A DNA stretch of 64,000 nt from Ilyobacter_A sp963675185 (GTDB lineage: Bacteria; Fusobacteriota; Fusobacteriia; Fusobacteriales; Fusobacteriaceae). The translations under genes and the position numbers were made by a program. Of the stretch, positions 35,252 to 42,743 are shown piece after piece; within the stretch, counting starts at the first letter, position 1; each line of letters begins with the position of its first letter. The stretch is from NCBI GenBank assembly GCA_963675185.2, contig CAXXOH010000003.1, positions 434,001-498,000 on the forward strand, read 5' to 3'. The notes under the pieces were generated by a model that searched no databases, was not told the origin of the DNA, and saw only the letters and a list, made by a program, of their open reading frames with translations.

Positions 35252-36280
35252 ATGTTTTGGCTTAGTATATTTCTCTTGATTTTTTTAATGGTATTCGTTT
35301 CAAAAGGAATTATAATAATAAGGCAGGCTGAAGTAATGGTAATTGAAAGATTGGGTAAATATAACAGAACATTGCAAAGTGGTTTGAACTTCATAATACC
35401 GGTGGTCGATAACTCGAGGAGCATAATGTGGAAGTACTCCCAGACAGACGTCAACGGAGCCAACATAGTAGTAAATAAAGTTGTGAAGAGAGTTGACCTC
35501 AGGGAAACCGTCTACGACTTCCCAAAGCAAAATGTAATAACAAGTGACAATGTTACAATAGAGATAAACGCACTCCTATATTTCCAGATAATGGACCCCA
35601 AAAGGTCCGTATATGAAATAAACAACCTTCCGGATGCCATAGAAAAGTTGACCCAGACTACTCTTAGAAACGTGATAGGCGGACTTTCGCTAGACGAAAC
35701 GCTTGTGTCGAGGGATGCTATAAATGATAAGCTGAGGAATATACTAGACGAGGCCACTGATAAGTGGGGGGTAAAAGTTAACAGAGTGGAGCTGCAGGAT
35801 ATAATACCTCCTAAAGAGATAAGGCTGGCTATGGAGAAACAGATGAAAGCAGAGAGGGATAAGAGGGCTATGATACTTAATGCAGAAGGGGATAAAAGGT
35901 CCAGGATACTCGAGGCAGAAGGGATAAGGATATCTGCTATAGAGAAGGCCGAAGGAGAGAAAAGGGCAAGGGTACTGCAGGCAGAAGGGATATCCGAAGC
36001 AAGGATAAAGATAGCTGAAGCTGAAGCCAAAGCCATAAAAATGGTAGCCGAGGCAATAGGAGGAGACGAAAAAGAACCTGTCAACTACCTTATAGCTATG
36101 AGATATATAGAAGCTTTCAAAAACATAAGCTCAAGCCAAGGGGATAAGGTGGTATTTATGCCGTTTGAAACCTCATCACTTCTATCTAGCCTTGGGACAA
36201 TAAAAGAACTCTTTGCAGCCAAAACCAGTAGTGCGACAGAGGTGGTTAGTGCAGTTGTAAGCGAAAATGCCCCTGAGTAA
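35252..36280 (+). CDS. SPFH/band-7 (stomatin/QmcA-like) membrane protein
   Basis: The gene encodes 342 residues: one N-terminal membrane helix (about 2-20), an SPFH domain (about 25-190; RLGKYNRTLQSGLNFIIPVVD), then a long coiled coil rich in Ala, Glu and Arg with repeated AEG(E/I) units (about 190-270). Such proteins form large ring assemblies at the inner membrane and often restrain membrane proteases like FtsH. No NfeD partner is adjacent, so the QmcA/stomatin label is general. ATG 35252 follows AAAGGAGGGGG. It ends just before the rsmH promoter. Confidence 0.9.
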   Translation: MFWLSIFLLIFLMVFVSKGIIIIRQAEVMVIERLGKYNRTLQSGLNFIIPVVDNSRSIMWKYSQTDVNGANIVVNKVVKRVDLRETVYDFPKQNVITSDNVTIEINALLYFQIMDPKRSVYEINNLPDAIEKLTQTTLRNVIGGLSLDETLVSRDAINDKLRNILDEATDKWGVKVNRVELQDIIPPKEIRLAMEKQMKAERDKRAMILNAEGDKRSRILEAEGIRISAIEKAEGEKRARVLQAEGISEARIKIAEAEAKAIKMVAEAIGGDEKEPVNYLIAMRYIEAFKNISSSQGDKVVFMPFETSSLLSSLGTIKELFAAKTSSATEVVSAVVSENAPE

Positions 36281-36282
36281 TA

Positions 36283-36354
36283 CCTCATTTAACTTGATTT
36301 TTTACGAGAAATAGTATACAATATTTTGAATGTCATTGATTAGATTAAATGAGG
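36283..36354 (+). promoter_or_regulatory. Inverted repeat flanking the rsmH promoter and covering its ribosome site
   Basis: CCTCATTTAA (36283-36292) is complementary to TTAAATGAGG (36345-36354), whose GAGG is the rsmH ribosome site. Readthrough RNA from the SPFH gene could fold and hide the site, while RNA started at the promoter between the arms could not. Confidence 0.5.
36294..36322 (+). promoter_or_regulatory. Promoter of rsmH-ftsL
   Basis: TTGATT (36294-36299), 17-bp spacer, TACAAT (36317-36322). Confidence 0.65.
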
Positions 36355-36360
36355 TGAAGT

Positions 36361-37305
36361 ATGATAGAAAATATTAAAGTCGACTACCACATACCTGTGC
36401 TATACGAAGAAACGTTGGAAAATTTGGTTAAAAATTCAGATGGGGTTTACGTGGATTGCACGCTTGGTGGTGGCGGCCATTCTGAAGGGATATTGAAAAG
36501 ACTTTCAGAAAAAGGTAACTTGATTTCTATCGACCAGGATCAGGAAGCTATAAATTTCGCCGGGAAACGGCTTGAAGAATACAGGAACAAACATCAAATA
36601 TTCAAAGATAATTTTTTGAATTTGGACACTGTCATATACATGGCAGGATTTGAGAAGGTTGACGGTATACTTATGGATATAGGGGTATCCTCTAAACAGC
36701 TTGACGATCCGGACAGGGGATTTTCATATAAGTACGATACTCGCTTAGACATGAGGATGGACAAGAGCAGCCCATTTTCAGCATACGAGCTGCTGAACCA
36801 GTATCCGGAAGAGGAAATATCTAGGATAATCTACGAGTACGGCGAGGAGAGGCATGCAAGAAAAATAGCCAGATTCATAGTTGAGGCAAGGTCTCAAAAG
36901 CCCATAGAGACAACCGGGGATCTTGTGGCTATAATAAAGAGGGCCATAAAGGGGAAAAGTCAAAAACATCCTGCAAAGAAAACTTTCCAGGCTATAAGGA
37001 TAGAGGTAAACAGGGAGTTGGATGTACTAAAAAATTCAATAGAAAAAGCGGTTGATTCCCTGAAACCCGGCGGTAGGCTGGTTATAATAACTTTCCACTC
37101 TTTAGAAGACAGAATAGTAAAAAACATGTTCAAGGAGATGTCGTTAGAGTGCATATGCCCCCCTGAGTTGTTGATTTGCAAATGCAACCACAAGGCGAAG
37201 GTCAAGCTTGTGACAAGAAAACCCATCATACCAAAAAACAATGAGCTGGATTTCAATAACAGGGCACACTCATCCAAGTTGAGGGTAGTGGAAAGGCTGG
37301 GATAA
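36361..37305 (+). CDS. rsmH: 16S rRNA (cytosine-1402-N4)-methyltransferase RsmH (MraW)
   Basis: A 314-residue SAM-dependent enzyme methylating C1402 at the ribosomal P site. HIPVLYEE at the start, DCTLGGGGHSEGIL (SAM site), GILMDIGVSSKQLDDPDRGFSY and ITFHSLEDRIVK are all family signatures. It normally heads the division/cell-wall (dcw) cluster; here only an ftsL-like gene follows, 1 base after the stop. ATG 36361 uses GAGGTGA. Confidence 0.97.
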   Translation: MIENIKVDYHIPVLYEETLENLVKNSDGVYVDCTLGGGGHSEGILKRLSEKGNLISIDQDQEAINFAGKRLEEYRNKHQIFKDNFLNLDTVIYMAGFEKVDGILMDIGVSSKQLDDPDRGFSYKYDTRLDMRMDKSSPFSAYELLNQYPEEEISRIIYEYGEERHARKIARFIVEARSQKPIETTGDLVAIIKRAIKGKSQKHPAKKTFQAIRIEVNRELDVLKNSIEKAVDSLKPGGRLVIITFHSLEDRIVKNMFKEMSLECICPPELLICKCNHKAKVKLVTRKPIIPKNNELDFNNRAHSSKLRVVERLG

Positions 37306-37306
37306 T

Positions 37307-37576
37307 ATGAAAAAAGACAATTTTTTCAAAATGTTTGCCACAGTATCGATTATACTTGCAGTTTCATTCCTTCATTTGGTTTTCATAACCAGAATAACCT
37401 CCTTATTAAAGGATATAAGAAAAGAGGAGCTGGCAAACAAAGAATTAGAGAAAAAGTTGATCTCTAGAAAAATGGAGTTGGAGTCAAAAATTGACCTTAG
37501 CAAAATAGAGAGAAGAGCCAGAAACGAACTGCGTATGGAAATAACCCAAGACATTGAATATATTAAGTTAAAGTGA
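37307..37576 (+). CDS. ftsL: FtsL-like cell-division protein
   Basis: An 89-residue bitopic membrane protein: short cytoplasmic tail, one helix (about residues 10-30), then a periplasmic coiled coil with leucine/lysine heptads and the RRARNELRM element common in FtsL/DivIC proteins. The sequence is poorly conserved in the family, so the call rests on topology, size and its place right after rsmH. FtsL joins FtsB and FtsQ at the septum to activate FtsWI. A hairpin ends the unit, so ftsI, murE and mraY are elsewhere. Confidence 0.75.
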   Translation: MKKDNFFKMFATVSIILAVSFLHLVFITRITSLLKDIRKEELANKELEKKLISRKMELESKIDLSKIERRARNELRMEITQDIEYIKLK

Positions 37577-37600
37577 GTTACCTTGCGAGGTAACTCATTT
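37574..37600 (+). terminator. Hairpin terminator overlapping the ftsL stop codon
   Basis: TGAGTTACC (37574-37582) and GGTAACTCA (37589-37597) form a perfect 9-bp stem with a TTGCGA loop; only three T residues follow, so termination may be partial. Confidence 0.6.
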
Positions 37601-37605
37601 CATAA

Positions 37606-37634
37606 TTGACTTTTCAAGCTTAAAATTATATAAT
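37606..37634 (+). promoter_or_regulatory. Promoter of the rlmD-like / plsY / gpsA unit
   Basis: TTGACT (37606-37611), 17-bp spacer, TATAAT (37629-37634): one mismatch to the sigma-70 consensus, one of the strongest promoters in the window. Confidence 0.85.
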
Positions 37635-37679
37635 TACTAAATTAAATGTTAAAAAAGAAACCATTTAACAGGAGAAACT

Positions 37680-39035
37680 ATGCTAAAAAAAGGTGAAAAA
37701 GTAGTATTAAAAATAGATAAAATAGTTTACGGCGGCGAGGGCCTCGGTTTTTACAATGACCTGGCGGTATTCGTGCCGTTGTCAGTACCAGGGGACGTGC
37801 TGGAGGTAGAGGTAATATCCATAAAAAAGAACTACGCCAGGGCCCTTATAAACAGAATAAGAAAACCATCGGAAGACAGAGTAGAAGATCACAGTAAGGT
37901 AAGTTTTGAAGACTTTCATGGCTGTGATTTTGCCATGTTAAAATATGAAAAGCAGCTGGCATACAAAAAAAAGATGGTGAGAGAGGTAATAGAAAAGATA
38001 GGCAAAACTACGAATTTCATTCTGCATGAAACCATAGGTGCGGAAAATCCTCTCTATTATAGGAACAAGGTTATAGAGCCCTTTGCAAAAAACAAAGGCA
38101 GAATAATTTCTGGTTTTTACAAAAGAAGATCTCACGAGGTCTTCGAAGTTTCTGAAAACCACTTGCAGTCAAAATTAGCCAACAAAGTGATAAGGGAGCT
38201 AAAAAAAGAGCTAAACAAAACCAGTATAAGCGTGTACAATGAACATACCCACTCCGGGGTTTTGAGACACGTAATGGTGAGAACCAACTCCAGTAATGAG
38301 GCCATGCTGGTACTTATTGTAAAGGGGAAGGTAAAAAAAGAGTTAGAAGATGTGATAAAAAAAACAGTGGAAATTTGTCCTGAGATAAAATCAGCATATA
38401 TATCCATAAACAATAGAAGGACGAACTTCGCCCTCGGGGAAAAGAATATATTGATTTTTGGGGAGCCGACAATAAGTGAGGAAATGTTCGGCATAAGCTT
38501 TAATATGTCTCCAAATTCTTTCTTTCAGATAAACCTTGAGCAGACAAAAAAACTTTACGGTAAAAGCATAGAATATTTTGGTGAGATACAGAATAAAAAT
38601 ATAGTAGATGCGTATTCTGGTACAGGGACAATCGCCATGATACTTTCAGAAAAAGCGAAAAAAGTGTATGGAATAGAGCTCGTGGAGGCTGCAACTAGAG
38701 ACGCCATAAAAACTGCGGAGCAGAACCACATAAAAAATACAGAATTCATAAATGGCAAGGTAGAAGAAAAACTCATAGAGTTAATTGATTCTGGAGAAAA
38801 GATAGACGGGATAATCTTCGATCCACCAAGAAAAGGGATAGAAAGTTCAGTTCTCACAAAGATTGCCGAAATAAATTTAAATGAAATAGTGTACATATCT
38901 TGCAACCCGTCCACTTTTGCAAGGGATGTCGATATACTTGAAAAACACGGTTACTACTTGAAAGAAGTGCAGCCTGTGGATATGTTCCCGCAGACGAGCC
39001 ATATTGAGCTTGTGGGTAAAATAGTAAAGAAATAG
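37680..39035 (+). CDS. 23S rRNA (uracil-C5)-methyltransferase, RlmD/RlmCD (RumA) family
   Basis: A 451-residue enzyme making 5-methyluridine in 23S rRNA, or possibly tRNA. An N-terminal TRAM domain (about 1-60), a central domain and a C-terminal SAM methylase with VDAYSGTGTIAMIL, FDPPRKGIE and the catalytic YISCNPSTFARD. The Cys-rich loop that holds an [4Fe-4S] cluster in E. coli RlmD (a CGGC-type motif) is missing; only FHGCDFAMLKYEKQ remains, as in cluster-free relatives. ATG 37680 has AGGAG upstream. plsY follows after 19 bases. Confidence 0.9.
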   Translation: MLKKGEKVVLKIDKIVYGGEGLGFYNDLAVFVPLSVPGDVLEVEVISIKKNYARALINRIRKPSEDRVEDHSKVSFEDFHGCDFAMLKYEKQLAYKKKMVREVIEKIGKTTNFILHETIGAENPLYYRNKVIEPFAKNKGRIISGFYKRRSHEVFEVSENHLQSKLANKVIRELKKELNKTSISVYNEHTHSGVLRHVMVRTNSSNEAMLVLIVKGKVKKELEDVIKKTVEICPEIKSAYISINNRRTNFALGEKNILIFGEPTISEEMFGISFNMSPNSFFQINLEQTKKLYGKSIEYFGEIQNKNIVDAYSGTGTIAMILSEKAKKVYGIELVEAATRDAIKTAEQNHIKNTEFINGKVEEKLIELIDSGEKIDGIIFDPPRKGIESSVLTKIAEINLNEIVYISCNPSTFARDVDILEKHGYYLKEVQPVDMFPQTSHIELVGKIVKK

Positions 39036-39054
39036 CAAGGGGAGGAATTAAGGG

Positions 39055-39645
39055 ATGTTTTTTATATTTTTGGTGATCGCCTATCTTTTGGGTTCGATTC
39101 CAACTGGTGTAATAATAGGTGTCAAATTCAAGGGAATTGACATAAGGGAGCATGGAAGTAAAAATACTGGAGCTACCAATGCTTACAGAGTATTAGGGAA
39201 AAAATATGGACTTTTGGTTTTGCTAGCGGACGTTCTTAAAGGGTTTATACCCGTGATGTTAGCAGATATAGTTGGGGTAAATGGAAATAAACTGTTGATT
39301 ATAGGGATAGTTACCATAGTTGGGCATACACTATCTATTTTCCTTGATTTTAAGGGTGGAAAGGGTGTGGCTACAAGTTTGGGTGTGTTCTTCTATCTTG
39401 TGCCCAATGTGACCCTTATACTAGTCGTGGTATTTATAATTATAACTTCGCTGACTAAATATGTCTCGTTAGGGTCGATAACTTGCGCAGCAATATTCCC
39501 TGTGCTAGTGCTATTTATGCCGGTACGTGAAAGTTTGGATAAAAAAGGGATTTTTTTGGTAAGCCTTATCATGTGCATATTTGTCATATATAAGCATAAA
39601 ACAAATATAAAAAGGCTAATAAAAGGAACTGAGAATAAAATATAA
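39055..39645 (+). CDS. plsY: Acyl-phosphate:glycerol-3-phosphate acyltransferase
   Basis: A 196-residue inner-membrane enzyme transferring the acyl group of acyl-phosphate to glycerol-3-phosphate, the first step of phospholipid synthesis. Motifs: AYLLGSIPTGVIIG, GSKNTGATNAYRVLGKK and GHTLSIFLDFKGGKGVATSLG, with several membrane helices. gpsA, which makes the glycerol-3-phosphate substrate, follows after 28 bases, so the pair supplies and uses the same intermediate. ATG 39055 has GGGGAGGAA upstream. Confidence 0.95.
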   Translation: MFFIFLVIAYLLGSIPTGVIIGVKFKGIDIREHGSKNTGATNAYRVLGKKYGLLVLLADVLKGFIPVMLADIVGVNGNKLLIIGIVTIVGHTLSIFLDFKGGKGVATSLGVFFYLVPNVTLILVVVFIIITSLTKYVSLGSITCAAIFPVLVLFMPVRESLDKKGIFLVSLIMCIFVIYKHKTNIKRLIKGTENKI

Positions 39646-39673
39646 ACAAAAAACAGGATAAAGGAGCATTCTA

Positions 39674-40675
39674 ATGGAAAAAGTTGTAGTCATAGGAGCG
39701 GGAAGCTGGGGGACAGCTTTAGCAGTACTTTTGGCAGAAAAAGGGTTTCCCGTAACGATGTGGGATCTAAACGAGGAAAAAGCCAAGAAGATACAGGCTG
39801 AAAGAGAAAATAAACTTTTTTTAGAGGGAACTAAATTCCCCGACAATTTAAATGTTACTAGCGATATGAATGATCTTTTAAAAAATGCAGGCTATGTTGT
39901 GTTTTCCGTTCCCTCCCAAGCGCTCAGGGAAGTGGTTAAGAAGGTATCTGGTCAAATAAGTGAAAATATGGTACTTATAAATACAGCCAAAGGTATAGAA
40001 CTGTCTACAGGCAAAAGGCTGTCTGAAGTAATGAAAGACGAGGTTTTAGGTAAATACCACGAAAACATAGTTATTTTATCTGGGCCAACTCATGCTGAAG
40101 AGGTGGCCAGAGGCGTACCTACGGCCATAGTAGCAGCCGGTAAAAGAGAGCAGTCGAAAAAAGTGCAAGAACTTTTCAACACAGAACGTTTCAGAGTATA
40201 TATAAATGAAGATATAGTGGGCGTGGAATACGGGGCAGCTCTTAAAAACTGTCTTGCCTTGGGAGCCGGTGTTTGCGATGGTATGGGGTTTGGAGATAAT
40301 ACCAAAGCGGCACTTCTGACAAGGGGACTCGCCGAGATGAGCAGATTTGGAGAGAAATTCGGAGCAAATGCACGTACTTTTTCTGGACTTACAGGCATGG
40401 GAGACCTTATAGTTACTTGTACTAGCAAGCACAGCAGAAACAGGCACGTAGGGGAAGAACTCGGTAAGGGAAGAAAGTTAGAGGAGATACTAAATGAGAT
40501 GCACATGGTGGCGGAAGGTGTTGTAACAGTAAAGGCAGTGCATGAGCTTGCATTGAAAAGCAGCATACAGATGCCGATAGTTGAGGCTATATACAGAGTC
40601 CTTTATGAGGGTAGAAGTGTTAAAGATGTGGTGAGAAATCTCATGGGAAGAGATTTGAAAGATGAATTTTATTAA
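39674..40675 (+). CDS. gpsA: Glycerol-3-phosphate dehydrogenase [NAD(P)+]
   Basis: A 333-residue cytosolic enzyme reducing dihydroxyacetone phosphate to sn-glycerol-3-phosphate for phospholipids. It has the N-terminal GAGSWGTALAVLLAEKG nucleotide site, LSGPTHAEEVARG, and the catalytic Lys in GAALKNCLALGAG. Full length for the family. It continues the plsY unit. Confidence 0.97.
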   Translation: MEKVVVIGAGSWGTALAVLLAEKGFPVTMWDLNEEKAKKIQAERENKLFLEGTKFPDNLNVTSDMNDLLKNAGYVVFSVPSQALREVVKKVSGQISENMVLINTAKGIELSTGKRLSEVMKDEVLGKYHENIVILSGPTHAEEVARGVPTAIVAAGKREQSKKVQELFNTERFRVYINEDIVGVEYGAALKNCLALGAGVCDGMGFGDNTKAALLTRGLAEMSRFGEKFGANARTFSGLTGMGDLIVTCTSKHSRNRHVGEELGKGRKLEEILNEMHMVAEGVVTVKAVHELALKSSIQMPIVEAIYRVLYEGRSVKDVVRNLMGRDLKDEFY

Positions 40676-40745
40676 ACCAAACTACTTAGATAATATGTGT
40701 AAAGCGTATAGGCTGTAAAAATTAAAGAAAGGAAGTAAGTAGTAT

Positions 40746-41573
40746 ATGGAAAAAACAAATGATTTAGTATCGCTGTATCTACGGGACATAAGGAGCTACA
40801 AGGTTTTAGATAAAGAGGAAGAATTGGACCTACTTATAAGGGCAAAAAAGGACGATGAAGAAGCAAAAGATAAATTGATACTATCCAATCTTAGATTGGT
40901 TGTAAATATAGCAAAAAATTATGTAAACAAGGGGCTTGGATTTATAGACCTCATAAGTGAGGGAAATTTTGGGTTAATCCATGCCATAGAAAAATTCGAT
41001 CCGGATAAGGGGTATAGATTTTCAACCTATGCTGTTTGGTGGATAAAACAATCCATAACAAAAGCTATAATAAGCAAGGGGAGGGAAATAAGAATCCCTT
41101 CTTATAAACATGATCTTTTAAATAAGGTTAACAAATACATACTCGAACATGTAATGAAGACCAGCTCTTATCCTAGCTTAGAGGAGATAGCCGGCGGGAC
41201 AGGGATAACTGAAAGGAAAGTTCAGAAAGTTATGCTTGAGTTCCAGGACCTGATATCACTGAATGCAGCTATAGGTGACGACATTTACCTAGAAGATACT
41301 ATAAGCGTGGATGATGAGGAGTCACTTGAAAATCAGGTGTTGGGAGAGATAGAGAGAAACGAGATAAATGAGATGTTGAATGTATTAAAACCAAGGGAGA
41401 GGGAGATACTAAAACTCAGGTATGGGTTGGATGGATATGAGATACATACCCTTGAAGAGATAGGTCAAAAGTTCAACATAACCAGGGAAAGAGTAAGACA
41501 GATAGAGAAGAAGACTCTTCAAAACTTGAAAAACAGATTCAGTGAAGAGCTCAGGATGTATCTGTTAAAATAA
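40746..41573 (+). CDS. RNA polymerase sigma-70 family factor (RpoD/SigA-like, short)
   Basis: A 275-residue sigma factor. It has region 1.2 (LVSLYLRDIR), region 2 (LILSNLRLVVNIAKNYVNKG, LISEGNFGLIHAIEKFD, FSTYAVWWIKQSITKAI), region 3 and region 4 with a helix-turn-helix (TLEEIGQKFNITRERVRQIE). Region 1.1 and the non-conserved insert of primary sigma factors are absent, so it is probably a group 2 or 3 alternative factor able to recognise TATAAT-type -10 boxes. It is followed by dnaN after 20 bases rather than by an anti-sigma gene. Confidence 0.9.
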   Translation: MEKTNDLVSLYLRDIRSYKVLDKEEELDLLIRAKKDDEEAKDKLILSNLRLVVNIAKNYVNKGLGFIDLISEGNFGLIHAIEKFDPDKGYRFSTYAVWWIKQSITKAIISKGREIRIPSYKHDLLNKVNKYILEHVMKTSSYPSLEEIAGGTGITERKVQKVMLEFQDLISLNAAIGDDIYLEDTISVDDEESLENQVLGEIERNEINEMLNVLKPREREILKLRYGLDGYEIHTLEEIGQKFNITRERVRQIEKKTLQNLKNRFSEELRMYLLK

Positions 41574-41593
41574 ATGCTTGACTTAGGAGGAAA

Positions 41594-42715
41594 ATGGCCT
41601 TGATTATAAAAGTGAACAGACAGGAGTTTTTAAAGGGTTTAAGAACCGTAGAAAAAGCCATAAGCGAAAACAAGATAAGACCTATCATATCGTGTGCTTA
41701 TTTAGAAGCAGGTAACGGCGAGATAATTCTCAAGGGGACAAACTTAGAACTTACCATAAGTACTGTTATAAAAGGAGAAGTAGTGCAGGATGGGAGAATA
41801 GTCTTTTCATATCAGTTGATAGAGGAGTACCTCAGGGAGATAGGGGACGAGACAATACAGCTTGTAGAAAATGGTGGTAGGTTAGTAATTGAAACTAGTG
41901 ATTCTGCATCAGAGTTCTCAACGTTTGATCCGGAAGAATTTCCTAAGACAAAGGATATGGCAGGGGAAGAAGCCTTTCTTTTAGATACACAAAATTTTGC
42001 GGGGATGCTTGAAAAGACAAAGTTTGCAGCTGCTGCATCCAGTGACAACTTGGCAATAAATTGTGTAAGGCTGGAATTTGACAACGACAAACTAAAAATG
42101 ATCTCAACCGACACGTACCGCCTTGTATATCTGGAGGAAGAGTTTCAGAATACGGTGAATAAGAGCGTTAGTTTGCCACTCAATACAGTGGATGCAATTA
42201 TAAAAATCTTTAGAAGCGAAAAAGAGGAAATGTTCTCTTTGAAATTTTTAGAGAACCAGATTTTGTTTGAAATCGGGGAGACTAGAATACTTAGCAGAGT
42301 TATTGATTTGAGTTTTCCAGATTATCAGGGTATACTTGAATCAAGTGAATATGACAAGACAGCTGTAGTTGACACAGACGAGTTCATAAAAGTCTTAAAA
42401 AGGGTTATAATATTTGTTAAAAATAATGCCGAGTCAAAATACAGTGCTACTTTTGAGTTTAAAAACAGCTTGCTTGAAATAAACGGTATTTCCGAAATAG
42501 CTAAAATAAATGAGAAAATTGAGGTAGAAAAAACAGGAGAAGACCTAAAGATCTCGTTGAACGTCAAATTTTTACTGGATTATCTCCAATGCTTAGACAA
42601 GGAGAAGTCTACAGTGATAAATCTATTGAGTTCTAGTAGCGCAGTACAGCTAAAAAATGTAGATAATGAAAAATTTTTATATTTAGCAATGCCACTGGCA
42701 TTGCGTGAAGACTAA
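41594..42715 (+). CDS. dnaN: DNA polymerase III beta subunit (sliding clamp)
   Basis: A 373-residue protein; the dimeric ring tethers the replicative polymerase to DNA. Three clamp domains are visible, with NKIRPIISCAYLEA in domain 1, SDNLAINCVRLEF and STDTYRLVYLE in domain 2, and the C-terminal YLAMPLALRED in place of the usual Y-x-x-M-P-M-R-L. The final Arg/Leu order is slightly altered. TAGGAGG precedes ATG 41594. It is not beside dnaA here; dnaX and dnaB occur about 10-15 kb away in the window. Confidence 0.95.
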   Translation: MALIIKVNRQEFLKGLRTVEKAISENKIRPIISCAYLEAGNGEIILKGTNLELTISTVIKGEVVQDGRIVFSYQLIEEYLREIGDETIQLVENGGRLVIETSDSASEFSTFDPEEFPKTKDMAGEEAFLLDTQNFAGMLEKTKFAAAASSDNLAINCVRLEFDNDKLKMISTDTYRLVYLEEEFQNTVNKSVSLPLNTVDAIIKIFRSEKEEMFSLKFLENQILFEIGETRILSRVIDLSFPDYQGILESSEYDKTAVVDTDEFIKVLKRVIIFVKNNAESKYSATFEFKNSLLEINGISEIAKINEKIEVEKTGEDLKISLNVKFLLDYLQCLDKEKSTVINLLSSSSAVQLKNVDNEKFLYLAMPLALRED

Positions 42716-42743
42716 ACAAGCAATACATTAAATGGGGGGTTGT

